Assembly (NCBI GenBank): GCA_022605405.1
Contig: JABYQQ010000007.1
Span: forward strand, 372,001-436,000
DNA length: 64,000 nt
Direction: 5' to 3'
Source of the DNA: Earliella scabrosa
Lineage: Eukaryota; Basidiomycota; Agaricomycetes; Polyporales; Polyporaceae
This document shows, piece by piece, positions 1 to 12,393 of this stretch; the first letter of the stretch is position 1; each line of letters opens with the position of its first letter. A model generated the notes under the pieces. That model did not search any database. It was not told the DNA's origin and saw only the letters and a list, made by a program, of their open reading frames with translations. The position numbers were made by a program, and so were the translations under genes.

Positions 1-437
1 CTGTTGTGTAGGACGGCTTGCGGAGATTAAGCAGGATCGGAGGTCCCACCCGGGAGACACCCCAGAGCAACGATGTTGTCCGACATTCGCGCACTCCACG
101 CTATCTTGACGTCTTCGTCCGCTTGCTGTGAGGGGACACATTCACACCTGCATCCGACTTGATCGGAACCCAGAGTGTCAGCCTATTGTATGTGCATGGT
201 ATCAGCGTGAATGTAGCGCGATGGGATGGTGGGGTACAGTCTAGTGTTACAGTTACGTATCCGATGTTGTACAATGCAGATTCCGATCCATGTGAGAGAG
301 GGTAACGCGTGATGTGAACGATATACAAGGAAATGCAAATGCGACAGATGTACGAGGAAAGACGAATGCAAAAACACATCAACCAAGTGGAGATGGTGAT
401 AGATGTATAGGGCATACCTTCGCGCGCCCTCGCGCAC
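1..437. other. No gene seen
   Basis: This stretch lies downstream of the RdRP stop codon. Short reading frames exist on both strands, but none has recognisable protein similarity or convincing splice structure. It probably contains the RdRP 3' UTR and spacer. Confidence 0.6.
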
Positions 438-3400
438 TCACATACCCATGCCTTGCGCACTCAGCCTGGCCTGCTCGAGAATCCGCCCAGCAGACGCCGA
501 GATCGACATGGCCTCCGCGAACTCTCCCGCAAACGCGACGGGGCCGCGCGTCGACGCCTTCATGCGGCACAGCGCCTGGAACGCGACCTTCCACGCGAAC
601 GCAGGCTTCTCCGCGTACGCCCACGACGCCTTGAGCAGGTCGAGGTCGCCAAAGCTCGCAACCTGCGAGTTCGGAGGGAGGTCGGGCCCCGCGGCGAAGC
701 TGCGCGCGAGTGCGTCGTACCGTTCCCGCTTCGATGCCTTCAACGCCTTGCTGGCGCTCGCCCCTGACTTCGCAGTCTTGCCTCGCTTGGATGGCGTCAT
801 GGGGTACGCTTTCGTCTCGCGCGTGATGCGCTGCCACTCCTGTATGTGCCTCCAGATGTGGTCCTTGATTTTCTCGAGGTCGTTCTTGCTTGAAGGGCTG
901 TCGATGCAGTGCATCGCTCTCTCGTAGCGTTCGAGCAGTTGGGGATCCTGGTCTTTGTACCCGAAAGATGCGCTCTTCATGAGCTCGTCGTACCTCACGA
1001 GTTGGGCGTCGCGCAACTTCTTGCCTGCATCCATGAGCTCGTCAAGGACAAAGCGGCCTAGTCGACGATCGCGCTTGAGAGGGACAGAATTGTCTAACTG
1101 TTGCGAGTCGCTGTCCTTGGACGACTTCAGCGAGTCGGGCTGCGCGCGGTCGTACTGCCGCTTGTCACGCTTCTGCACCTCCGGCCGAACGCGATGACCT
1201 GTCTTACGCGAGTCGAGGATAGTGTTGAACCTGAATGACAATGAGTATTATGGAGAGTCATCGAGAACGAGAAGAAGTAGCTCACATGAATGCGATTCGA
1301 ATGGTCTCGGGGGCATCGTACCCATGCATGTATATCGCGTTCTCATGGAACTTCGAGTACTGCCCGATGGGTGCCGTGGAGAGCCCGAGCAGCAGACTTT
1401 CCTGCAGCTTCTGTCGGCGAGCGTCCGGATCTCCGGACAGCTGGGAGAGCTCGTCGGCCATGTCGGAGACCTGCTGGATCTTGCCCATGTCCTCGAAGTT
1501 GTCCTTGATGAAGCTGTCCGGCATGGTTGAGATCTCCGAGTTGGTGAACTTCTCGACCAGCCGCGGATCGTAGATGCACACGCAGACATCTGTCATGTTT
1601 GCGTTCGTCAGCAGCTCAATCAGTGTTGTATAGAGTGCAGAATGGTTGGAACGTACCTCCATCATAGTCTATTGAGATGCATAGATTAGCACGGAGGCAC
1701 CGATGTCACTCAGAACGACTTACCTCCTCCGGCAAGAATGCTCGCGAACGAGCATGGACCGACCGTAGGCAGCACAATCACGTCGACGTACTCTGCCAGG
1801 CGCGGATGTTGGACAGCTGTCACCTGATGCGACGGAGCGCGTGAGCATCATGCAAAGGAGAACAATCGCTGAGCTCGCCTTCCGGACGTCCGAGGGCAGT
1901 CGACAAGGATTGCGGTAGATCTGGCATGAATATAGATCAGACAACGAGCACGTTTTGCAGAAATGCTGCCTACAAGGACGTCGCCCAGGAGGATGTTCGG
2001 GTTGCAATCATCAATCGGGTTCTTGAGATTCTTCGACGACTTGAAGTGGATCTCTCCCTCCTGAAGCACTCCGTGGGGGTCTAGAATATGGATATTCACA
2101 TCAGTAAAGATAGCGTGTAGGAGGTCGATGACGAACCGGGTACGATGAAGGCTTCAGCTGATAGAGGAACCGAGATATGGTAGTCGTGGATGATATCCTC
2201 GATCACCCGCGTGACGATGATCTTCAGCTTGTCGTATAACAGACGCAGCTCCAGCGGGGTGAACCCCGCCTGGATGAGATCCATAGCAACTGCATGGATC
2301 GTCAGCGGCTCGCCCGTGACCTGGTCACGCAGCGTGCGCACCGACGGCACCTCCTCAAGTTCGCTCAGCAGGTCCTTGACCGACGGATCCGCCAGCTCGT
2401 CGTCAGCGTCGGCGTCCCCGATTCCGGGGCCGTCGCCCTCCTTGATGCGGCCTGTGATGCCCATCGCGCGCGTCGTGCCCTGCGCGTGCTGCATGATGCG
2501 CTGCATCATCACCCCGCCGACCTTCTCGACCTCCCTCCACAGGAGGAGCATCGCCTTCTCGCCCGTCCAGTCAGTGAGCCGCCGGACCTGCTCGTCGAGT
2601 GTGTCCCGCATGAGCTCGACGAACGTCTCGATCGGCACCCCGTTGTGCGCCAAGTTCAAGATCGTCAGGCGCGACAGGCGACTTGGGAGCGTCACGCGCG
2701 GCGGGGCGAGGAGGTCGAAGATACGGTGCGCAGGGTGCGGGTTGTTCAGGTCGAGCTCGATCTTCCTCTGCGACTTGCGCGTCCAGATCTTGGGCGTGCC
2801 TGAAGGTAGTTGATCACGGGGATGGAGGACCCAGAGCCCCTTTGCGCCCGCAATCCGGCCTTGGACGGCGGTCGGTCGGGTTTCGAGTCCCATCTGCCGA
2901 GCGATGGCGCTGAGGGCAGCACCGTTCATCCACCCACACCCGTCGGTGTAGATGCATTCGGCCGGTGCCTTCTTGTCCTCATCGTGAGGTGCGTCTGAGA
3001 TGTCAATGCTGATGAGTGCTTAGGAAGGTGGATTGAGTCGGATGAGACGTACACTCGTCTTCAATGTTGAACATGAATTCTGGAGCGAAGGCGAGAACGG
3101 GGACAGAGATGGAAAACCCAAGGTCAAATCGCGTCACCCATTTGGCGACAGGCTGGAAGATCTCGAATCAGGCCAACATGCCGAATCAACCCTCCCCAAA
3201 CGTACCTGTGCCCCATTGCGGCGCAAGGGATTGTGCCATTCCACGAAGTCCTCCAAGGTAAGCCTCTGCTCGTCTCCCACAGAGCGGGACGGGCGCTCGA
3301 AGTTCTCCGGAATTTCCAAAAGAAACCCCTTGTTATCCTTCGAGCCACACAAAACGAAGACACGCCCGCAGAGCACGAATCTCTGCCTGAAGAACGCATC

Positions 3401-5352
3401 GATCTGCTCCTTGTGGCTGCTCACGAGCGCCTGCGGAACGGAGACCTGCAGCAGCCGCCTGGAGGAGAGAAATCGCCCGAAGCGGTGCGACTTCCGCATC
3501 TCCATCTTCGACAGCGTGAGCCGGAACGTGTCTTGCGCCGTCAGCTCGAGCCGCGCGACCTGCTGGATCTGGCCGCCGTACCAATTGGGCTTCTCTTGCC
3601 ATTCGCCCTGGAGGCCGAGCCCGCGGCTGCGACGCTCGCAGATGGCCGATTCTTCGCGATCGGCCTCGGCCCTGAGAGCAGTCAGACGAGGAGCTGCACA
3701 CCATAGATGGAACCGAGACGTACCAGATCGCTATGTCCGCCGACGTCACAGTGCCAGAGGCGTAGCCGAGGATGACCTGGGACACCTTGGCAGCAGAGCT
3801 AGAGGTGGGCCCCCGGAGGAGGTCCAAATTTGCGCTCAGTACTTGAGCCCATGTCCACTTCTTCTGGGACACCCCACGGGCGATCTCATACTGCACTCCC
3901 CAGCTGAGGGGAATGCGATCGAAGATGGCTTGAGCCTCCTTGCAGTGGGCGATAACGTGCACGCCGGGCGGCGTGTCAACTACCATCACATCATCTTCTT
4001 GCGGGCGAGCAGATGACGAGCCACCCGACTTCAGCACGAAAGACGACGAGAATGTGTCGCATACCCTGGAGATGGTGGGGGTCGCGACCGTAGCCTTGTA
4101 CGGGCTCGGGGAGGAAGAGGAAGGAGAGGAAGGCTTTGCCAAGAGGGGACGTGAAGGCGTCTGAGGAGCCGATGTACCAGGCGAGGATGCTGCCCCCTGC
4201 GTTGGATCGTCCTAAGATGAGAGTGAACAGAGTACGGAAGGCACTCACCCTGTAGGCTGTTCGCGGTGATTTGCGCGGAACTGCAGTGCCCGGAATCTGC
4301 GAGAATGTGTCAGAGTAGTCTAGAGTCCGTTTCCTCCCAGTTCTCGAGTCAACCGACGCTGTCGACGAAAGGGAAGTCGCGGACGCATTACCCGACTCGA
4401 CGCTAGAAAACTGGAAGGAGACCCCTTTAGAGGGTGGGAGCGACTCATCGCTTTCCGTGTCGAGCTCTAGATCTAAGTGTGGTCAGCTTGCAGCAAACAT
4501 CTCGGGGAAAGCCGTGCTTACCGCGTTCGACTGTGATGAGTCGTCATCAATCAGAGACTTGCACGACAGCACGGATATAGGAACATTGCACTACTCACCA
4601 TCTGCAGCGTCATTCTCGGTCTCACTTGTGGTAACACTCCTGGCAGGAGGTAGCGTGCCCTCTCGGCTGTTGAATCCGGATGAGGAGGACCCTGCCCCAT
4701 GGGCAGAACTTCTGTTGGTATTGCGCGGAAATAGAGTGGCGGTACCAATGTCTGCATACGATCGTGGTGCGCGTTTCCTGGACGCTGTTTGAACTAGGGT
4801 TTGAACACATTTTCCTACCTCCTAATGCGGGCCCAACGTACAGGAATTTCGCTTTCTCACCGAGTCAGAGTGGGAGTCGCTCTCATCACGGGCTGTTTCA
4901 CGGGCCGGATGAGTACAGCGCTTGCTACGCCTGCTCGAGCTCGCCAATACGCTGAATCGTACCTCGAAGCTTCGATCTGAGCACTGTGGGTCGCCCCGAG
5001 AGCACTTGGGGTTTGGAGACTGACTCTGCTTCCCAGAACTCGTCTTCTGAGGTCCCCTAGAGTCCGCGCGAGGCTCTGAACATCGGACTCGCAGATACTA
5101 TATCACGTTAAGCATACCGTCATCGGAAGTGATCACTTGTGTCGCCTGGGGTGTCGCGATAGCCTGGGGCTGGCTTGTGGTGAGTCTGACTCGGAGGGGG
5201 CGTGTAGATGTAGGATGCAGGTCCTGGTATATCGATGAAGAGGGCCAAGGGTGGGATCCTGGGACTGTGCTGCTGCAGCGCGCCAGACGCGAGAAGCGAC
5301 AGTGGCAGGTGGCAGAGCGCGGCCTCTTCTGCCACAGTCGCGTCATGTTCAA
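438..5352 (-). CDS. Cellular RNA-dependent RNA polymerase (QDE-1/RdRP family)
   Basis: This family makes dsRNA from single-stranded RNA in RNA silencing (quelling, small-RNA amplification). The core spans about 438-4150. Seen after splicing: DPHGVLQEGEIHF (exon from about 2080), RNPCRLPSDVRK (about 1900), and the catalytic GGDYDGD, whose aspartates are all present. The last exon (438-1230) carries the typical C-terminal LDSRKTG...VRPEVQKRDKRQ region. Introns read from splice signals: 1231-1285, 1590-1656, 1669-1723 and 1824-1878 (the last a probable GC-AG intron), plus others upstream. The active site lies partly on a 12-nt exon, 1657-1668. The N-terminal part (about 4000-5350) is a Ser/Pro/Thr-rich, probably disordered extension spread over several small exons. 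The true start is uncertain; the ATG at 5352 opens a frame that splices onward at about 5113. No break was seen in the catalytic core, so the gene looks functional. Family assignment is firm; 5' end and biological role are inference. Confidence 0.92.
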
Positions 5353-6315
5353 CTTCCTCAGCCCGCTTTTGGTTCACGCGTAGGCGCCCAGAGCACAAGC
5401 GACTTTGGCCACGGAACTTCAATCGTCTTGCCCTCATGCCGCTACAATCGCTCTTGGAAGCCTGACGAACGGGGCACTTGGACTGAGCAGCACACTCTTA
5501 CACAAACATTACCCATCCAGGGTCTCACAGGCAACTCACCGTATCGCATATCCCACCGGAACGACCGTCCACACGATCCAGAGATGGGGAGCGGAAGAGA
5601 GTAGTGAAGGAGAGGAGCGGAGGATGAGAGAGATGGCGATGGACAAGGACAAAGAGACACGGTGTGTGCTGAGCGCTGATGCCTTTATGCCCGTACAAGT
5701 ACCCTTCCCGCGTCCTTTGAGTCACTCCGCTCGACGTCCCGATTAGGATGGGCATCATACGCAGCGGCTCTACAAAGAGCCGACGCACTGTCGCAACTCC
5801 CCTTCTGGGTGGTGAGGGCATGACTCAGAAATGTCACCATATTCAGTCCCGGACATCCAAAGATCATCGCGTTCCATCCAAATTGCTCATCTCACGGACG
5901 TTACCTCTCACTGTCAGGCCGAGGACAGCTGGCCTTGCTGGGCAGTCAGTCATGTAAGGGTGCTGAAATCATGGGATGTATATGCTTCGAGTAACACATC
6001 GGTCAGCCAGATTCAACGGGTGTAGAATCAGACTCGAACTTGGCAAGAATCTGTACGGCATTTGCAAGGATTGTAGTCAATACAGACCGATCCCCCACTC
6101 CCATAGAATCTGTCAGCCACTCGCGCGCATTCCCTCACTCCGTCATCTCGGATTTCACGCGGTGATTCACCGCTATCGATCCCAAAATGTGGCTTCCATC
6201 CCAGCAGGAGTCGATCGTTGAGACAGATGGGGATAGTATACACTGCGCGCGGGCGCGATAGTACAGCGGCAATACAGTAGTGTAGAACAGACCTTGACGA
6301 TACATGACACAGCGA
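5353..6315. other. Spacer between RdRP and the RRM gene
   Basis: About 0.96 kb holding the upstream region of the RdRP and the 3' flank of the RRM gene, both on the minus strand. Open frames here show no protein-family features. A further 5' non-coding or coding exon of the RdRP cannot be excluded. Confidence 0.5.
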
Positions 6316-7439
6316 TCATTTCCTGGCGAAGGTGATCTGAATGCACGCGTGAGCAACGTCTCCGTAAGCACAAAGAAAAGAAGCAAACTCACCTTGATCT
6401 TGTTCTCGCCATCGAGCTTGTAGTTGTGGAGCGCATCCTTCGCTACTGTCGCGCTCGCCTCGTCCATGAACTCGACGAACGCGATGTCCTTCTTTGTCGG
6501 GATGAGACGAACTTCGTACAGGTTCGGGTATCTGTCACGAGTGAGCTCGACGACCCTTGGCAAGGTGAAGCGTGAGGGGGACGCACTGAGAGAACAGCGT
6601 GGTGAGCTGGTCCTTGGTGACGGACTCGGGCAAGTTTTGGAGGAAGAGGATCTTGTTCGGCGGCAGGTACTCGTCCGGCATCTGGACGTTTGGCCGTTTT
6701 GCTGCGGGCACTGCACTTGCACCGTCCACTGCAGCCAAGATGAGCACGCGGTTGACGAACAAGACAAATGGAACACGTACTCTCCGCTGCCAGACGCTTC
6801 TGGCGATATTTGCGCTTGATGGGGTTCGTGTACCGTGTGGCCTCTGCACTCGGTCAGACCAGGACTGCATACGCAGGACAAAAGCTCACTCTTGTGCTCC
6901 AGCCTCCTCTGCTTATGTGCCTCGAGATTGTCGGCATCCAGCTTCTTCACGACCGCATCCGACCGTGTCCGCGCAAACGATATTTGCTGCCCAAGCACAC
7001 ACCGCTCAGCCTCCCAACACACACACCCGCACCCAGACCCCCGACCAAAATTATGGGAGACACATACCATCGGCTTCGAGTAGAGCGGGAAGCCCCGGAC
7101 CTCCTTCAACGCCTTGCGCGCAATCTCGGGCGACTCGAACGACACGAACGCCTGGCCGCGCATGCGCAGGTTCGAGTGCGCGACGACGTCGAGCACCTCG
7201 CCGTACGACTTGAACAGGCCCCGCAGGGACGCCTTGAGCACCGGGATCTTGATCTTCTCGTTCAGGTTCTGGATGTACAGCGTCTCCGTCGCGACCTCTT
7301 CTGGCGCAGGGGCGGCCGCGGCGGGTGCTGGTGCTTGGGCTAGTGCAGCGACACCAGCGACGGGGGCGGGTGCGACGATGTTGGTGGCGACGCCTTGCAT
7401 GGCATCGTGTGCGAGCGGTGGGGCGGATACGTCGGCCAT
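6316..7439 (-). CDS. U1A/U2B''-like snRNP protein with two RRMs
   Basis: This is a spliceosomal RNA-binding protein of the SNRPA/SNRPB2 family, which binds U1 or U2 snRNA stem-loops in the nucleus. The start ATG at 7439 opens an Ala/Pro-rich leader. RRM1 follows from about residue 50 with RNP2 LYIQNLNEKIK and RNP1 RGQAFVSF; the NLNEKIK run is diagnostic of this family. A basic linker contains NPIKRKYRQKR. RRM2 starts at PPNKILFLQNLPES and continues after splicing as LFSQ-YPNLYEVRLIP, then DIAFVEF. The last exon encodes only ITFARK and the stop (6316). About five short introns interrupt it; one of them (GTGCGT...ACAG) is needed to join LFSQ to YPNL. Estimated length is about 270 residues, like human U1A. 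The sequence does not decide between U1A and U2B''; many fungi keep only one or two members. Confidence 0.9.
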
Positions 7440-7845
7440 TGTGGGGACGGCCTAGCTAGAGAACGAGAGGGAGGGAGTACTGCAGATTGGTGCGGAGGCT
7501 GCACTGACAGGCTTGCAGCAGTGTGGCAGAAGGCCATGGGCGCTTGCGAATCTTGTTCGGCTTTTGCCGACATACCCCGAATAGCAACTACGAGGAACCA
7601 GATCGCCCTCTACAGGCGGTGAAAGATGGTAGACCCGCGGTCATGAACACACTGCGGTGAGTTTATGCATATATTCCAGTAAGACCCGATCAAGGTGGCG
7701 ACATGGTAGCTACTGCGGCGGCGCGCGCTCATCGTATAATATGGTGGGTATTGGTATCGCAATCTCGGACAAGAAGCGCAGGGTCGTGGTGTATCGGCTG
7801 CGGTTCGTACGCAGGTGGGTCTGTAGCACACAAACAACCACGCGC
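7440..7845. other. Spacer (promoter of the RRM gene)
   Basis: About 400 bp between two minus-strand genes. It holds the upstream region of the RRM gene and the 3' flank of the membrane-protein gene. No separate gene or clear TATA element was seen. Confidence 0.5.
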
Positions 7846-9634
7846 TCAGCACCGCAAGGCGGAAGCACACAGCACAGGTGACTCACCGCTCGTAAACCCT
7901 ACCCTCCCATGCCTCTGTTTCTTCGGCAGCTTGGGCGGAGCCTTGTAGTCTCTCGTCCCGGGGTATACAGGGTGCTCCAGGACGCCCACACGGGACGTGT
8001 GCAGCACGGGCGTGCGGGCGCGCTTGGACGTGGGTGAGTCCTCGTCCTCGACGCTCTTCAGCTCGTAGTCGTCCTCGATCGCGTCCACCTCGACGATCAG
8101 TTCGCCCTCTCTCCGCCCGGGCTTCCAGTTCACGCGGCCGAGCTCGGTGTTGTTGAGCAACCAGTCGGGTGCGAGGGACAGGCGGGCGGCGAGGGAGCGA
8201 ATGCTGAGCATCAACCGGGAGACGGCGACGGAAGCAAGGGAGAGGAGGATGCTGTAGCCACGGTCAGTATGGAAAACCACCTACTAGCACAATCCATCAC
8301 ATCACGGGTGCACTAACTTGGAATAGATGGCGGGAATCGTAACCTGTTGGTGTCGTGATCAATATGTGGCTACGAAGTCGCTACTAAATTGACAAGAACT
8401 CACTAGCGGCGTCTTCGCCAACGCCCCAGTGGTCGAGAACATGGCAGCGGCTGAACGGAGCGTGAGCTCCAAGCAGCTAATATGTCCGACGACACCTACC
8501 GAAGATTGTGAAGTAAAAGATTCCACCGCTGCGGAGTCTAGTGAGTTAGTGCCTAAGGAAGTGGAAGACCATGGACGTACTCCCTAGCCAGTCGGTCCAT
8601 GAGTTTTGAATGCTTCCCGACCCGCCGTGCTCGCAACATGGGAATGGTTGTTGCCAGGTAGAGGATGGTATGAAGCACCAGGTTCGGCACGAAGAGCTTC
8701 CACACCTCCGTCGACGGTGGCGCAGTGCATCCCGTGCGTGTGAAGCCCGGGAGGTCAAGCGATACGGGGTCGATGTCGTGCCATATCAGCCCGTATATGA
8801 TGAGAGTGACGATGGTGGTGCAAACGAAGCATCCGATGATGAATATTCGTACGATCTGCCTCTTCGAGTAGACGTAGCATATGCGAAGGACAATTACCGC
8901 TAGAGGACAGAACGCTTTTGTGAGATCTTGCATCCGCGGCTATGCACAGGCTGGCGTACCTTGGACGAGTCCAATCGCTAGAATGGTGCACAAAAATACT
9001 GCGTGTATGAGATTCGAACATCTGGAGGCAACATAGTGAGCTCGCAGCAATCATCACAGGAGTGATAGGAGGGCGTACGTCTGTCAAACACAACCGTCAG
9101 CAGTCCACCCCGACGGATAGAAGACCACGGATGCCACTCACCTGAAGAGACATATTAGGTCCAAAGAAGCCTGACATGACCCGCAGAGGTTAGCAAAGGC
9201 ATCCTGACCGTCGCCAACGTCGCACTGACCCAACAAAACACATCTACAGGATTCATTCAGTACCCACACAGACCACCTACGACGATCAAGCGACGCACAT
9301 TAACACAACAGGCGGAACATAGCGATTCTGCAAGACGTGAGCCCCTGGACGTCGCCGCACCAGCAAGCAACTCACCAAAAAGAACAGAGAGCGCGACAGC
9401 GTCCAAGAGCCCTTCCAAAAGTATTCTATCTGCGGTTGCGGACGAACGATCAGCGTGCCGTCCCGGATAGCCACAGACAGGCACACGCACCTCGTCGTCC
9501 ATCGTGAGCATCATGTCATACAGAACACAGACCAGTGCGGCGATCGACAGGTACCGCGCCCTCTCGAGCCCCTCCAAGGAGGACAGCAGCGTGCCTATCT
9601 CATTCTGGAGATCCGGCGGGAGTGTCGTCTCCAT
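7846..9634 (-). CDS. DUF6533-type multi-pass membrane protein
   Basis: This belongs to a large Agaricomycete family of uncharacterised proteins with about seven membrane helices. The N-terminus contains the family hallmark ARYLSIAALVCVLYDMMLTMDDE, split by an intron and continuing as IEYFWKGSWTLSRSLFF and NRYVPP. Later exons give hydrophobic helices such as AVFLCTILAIGLVQ, AVIVLRICYVYSKRQIVRIFIIGCF and WKLFVPNLVLHTILYLATTIP. The C-terminal tail, after the last helix, is soluble and charged (SKRARTPVL...PPKLPKKQRHGR). At least eight small introns are needed. The stop used (7846) lies just after a possible donor site near 7880, so the C-terminus may extend into one more small exon. Function is unknown. 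It is a different family from the five 7-TM genes at 29-43 kb. Confidence 0.75.
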
Positions 9635-10565
9635 CGAACCATGCGGCGAGCCTCAAGCTTCAGCCTCAGTTGCGCTGCGAAGCGCGCGGGTCCCGTTCGG
9701 TGCGGACGGACGTCTGAAGAGAAGAGAGAAGGATGCAGCAGAGAAAACGCACGGGCGGAAGGGGCCTCACCGCGCCCCCGCGACGCGGCTGTATATGCTC
9801 GGACGTCGAACACATTTCCGAGAGCGATCAGCATCAGCCTGGAGTGATGCACTGTGGAACTCAGGTTCATGGGAGCGCTCCAGGGCGATGGAATGTTCCC
9901 AGAACTTTCCCCCGGGCGTGGAATCCTGAGGCAGCGCCCTGCTCGCAGGGGATCGGGTGCATCAAATCTTACTACACGCCCGCCGCGGAAACGGGTCACG
10001 GCGCGATTGTCCCAGCCAGCCAAGACGCCGACAGCGTAACTGACGCAGTTGACCAGACGCTGTCCCACGTCTGTATGATCGGTCACGGAGCGGGGTGGGG
10101 GAAGAAGGAGAGAAGTGAGCAGCAATTCCTTATGACAGAGGCAAAGGCGGTGCATACCGTACAATCTCTGGTGGCCTGACCGCGGCCTGGGACTTGGAAG
10201 ATGGGATGGAGAGGATTCAATGATGTTCGCGAACAGAACCCTATGCCGACAATATCGTCTAGCAATTCCGCAGGGCGGGTCTCTCGGGGGCCGTACGCGC
10301 TCCTCGCAGCGTCGCAACGGCGGGATGAGGGGCGCGGGCATGCCATATGGGGCCCGCGAGCGACGAGTTCTTCCCATGAGTCTGACTGTTTGAAGTCTGT
10401 TTCAGCCACAACGCTGGCGCTTACCTCTTTTGGCCGATAAACGAACCTAAACGGAGCTGCGGTTGGAAGATCAGAGCGCCATTTCCGTGCTCGTTGATAC
10501 GATCGACAACAGATCGAAGCTGATTGGATGCCTTCGGGCGCCGCGACAAAACGACCGCAACGCGT
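9635..10565. other. Spacer, no gene supported
   Basis: About 0.93 kb between two minus-strand genes. A long minus-strand frame (9595-10377) overlaps the start of the membrane-protein gene, is rich in Arg/Pro and has no family features, so it is treated as chance. The stretch should hold the membrane-protein promoter and the 3' end of the deacetylase-like gene. Confidence 0.5.
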
Positions 10566-12158
10566 TCATGTGTGCGCTGCTGACATGAACCCTGACAGAA
10601 CTGCTCGGACATTCTCTCCCAGCGTCTCCAGATGGTACCCACTGTGGGGTGAAGAACTCAGCTTGACAGATCACAGCAGCGAAGATGCAGGTGTCAAGAA
10701 TAGCAAACGGACAGCGACTCACCCCTCCATGACGAACAACGTCCGCTTTCCCAACGACGCGATAGTCTTGCCGATCCGACCATAGCAACTCTGGCTCAAC
10801 AGGAATTCGCAGATCGGGTCGTCCGCATAGGTATCCACTCCGAGACTGCGCTCCCGTGAGCCCAGGCCTCTCTCCAATTTCAACAAACCGACGAACTGAC
10901 CTGACGACCACAAAGTCTATATCCTCATGTTTCCGAATGACATCAGCGGCGTCCAGGAGCGTCTCGCAGTAGACGTCGTCGCTCGTTCCTGTCGGGAGTG
11001 GGAAGTTGTGGTTGTACCCTGCGCCGGGCCCTGATCCACGTTCCTCTGCGGCACCAGTAAAATCTGCACGGCCTCGTGAGCACCATCAGCTAGAAGGCAA
11101 CCTGGGAGGAAGCGGGCCTACAAGGGTAGTCGCCCTGCGCGTGCAGTGATACGTAGACGACTTGCGGATCAGTGTAGAAGATCTGCTGAGCTGGACAATG
11201 GAGACGTCAGAATGACTCAATGAGGCGTGTCTTCGGCATACGGGCCCGCGTTCCTTACTTCCATTGCCGTGATGGTAATCGACATCAAGGATGGCGACAC
11301 GCCGGCATCCAGCGTGCTGGAGGAGATATCGCGCAGCGATTGCGACGTTGTTCAGGAAGCAGTAGCCTCCGCAGAGGGCGTCCTGTGCATGGTGTCCCGG
11401 TGGTCGTCTGCAAGCAACGGCGGAGTCAGACATCGAATGGGCGGGTACATACGACAGAACTCACGCCAGAGCGAAGATGCCGTGAGGAGCAGAACAATCA
11501 CTGTTAGCCAACGCCCGCGCCGCGCATAACGTCACTTTGACAGATGCGATAGCAGCTCGGTACGTGTCTATGGAGGAACGGCGGTGAGTTCCGAACGACA
11601 TACATACATGGAAAGTACAGTCGCAGCCGCATTCACCTGATGTGATAGGACAGCTCAGATCGAAGCAGTAGATTCCTACAGCGTCCACGTCGTGAGCCTG
11701 CGTTTCCGAGTCACGATTGCTCACAGTTTGTATACTTGCCTGGCTTCGCTAGAGGAGACATGCCCTTCACATCTTGCGGCGCTGTGTCCTGCAGCTGACG
11801 GTGTCTGAATGTCTCTGGAAAGACAGCACTCTGCAGGTACAGATCAATGCGTGCAGCATCAGCGCGAGGCCCAAACGGACTATACCTTATCACCACCGAT
11901 GGCCGTCCACTCGTCATATATGGTCTCCAGATAATCCACGTATTCCGCCGAGTGAACAGCGAGGATGTGGCTTTTGATGTCCGGCCAGTCGCGGTCTGCA
12001 GGAACCAACTCGAACCTGTCGTCCTGCTCTAACGCGCCCTTGATCCTCCGCATGCGGTCGGGGCTTTCGAGGTACGGGACGAGCCTTCCAGACAAGATCT
12101 CGTGCGGCGGATTATGGAGGAGACAATCTGCCTCCCAGAACACTTTCATAGCAAACAT
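10566..12158 (-). CDS. HDAC-fold amidohydrolase, acetylpolyamine amidohydrolase-like
   Basis: This is a predicted zinc-dependent deacetylase of the arginase/histone-deacetylase fold. After splicing, the protein resembles bacterial AphA more than class I HDACs: an N-terminal MKVFWEADCLLHNPPHEI, then LETIYDEWTAIGGD, RRPPGHHA with the active-site His pair, GGYCFLNNVAIAA, ILDVDYHHGN with the metal-binding Asp and His, SLGVDTYADDP with the second metal Asp, and VMEGGYHLETLGENV near the end. All expected catalytic residues are visible. About eight introns separate the exons; the final one joins VMEG to GYHLE. ATGs at 12158 and 12149 are both possible starts; the stop is at 10566. Estimated length is about 340 residues, close to bacterial AphA. 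Known family substrates include acetylated polyamines; the substrate here is inference, and a protein deacetylase role is possible. Confidence 0.85.
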
Positions 12159-12393
12159 CACAATAGTCGTGCGTCTACAGTCGAGTGGTTTCAAGCTTGC
12201 GGTATGGGTGGAAGAGCACCTGGTTGCGTTAATGAGCGCGCGAGGATCGTGACAAGGCGACTGCAAAACGTGGGAACTTACGTCGAAAGTAGCTTGTCCA
12301 AATAGTCAGTACTAGTGCTACGAGTAGTGGTGTCTAGATCTATCAGTGCAAAACTATCGTCTCTATGCCCGCTCATAGCTCAAGCCTCAGGCT

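Noticed and set aside
9595..10377. Minus-strand frame of 260 codons
   Set aside because: It overlaps the start of the membrane-protein gene in another frame, is Arg/Pro-rich and lacks domain features; treated as chance.
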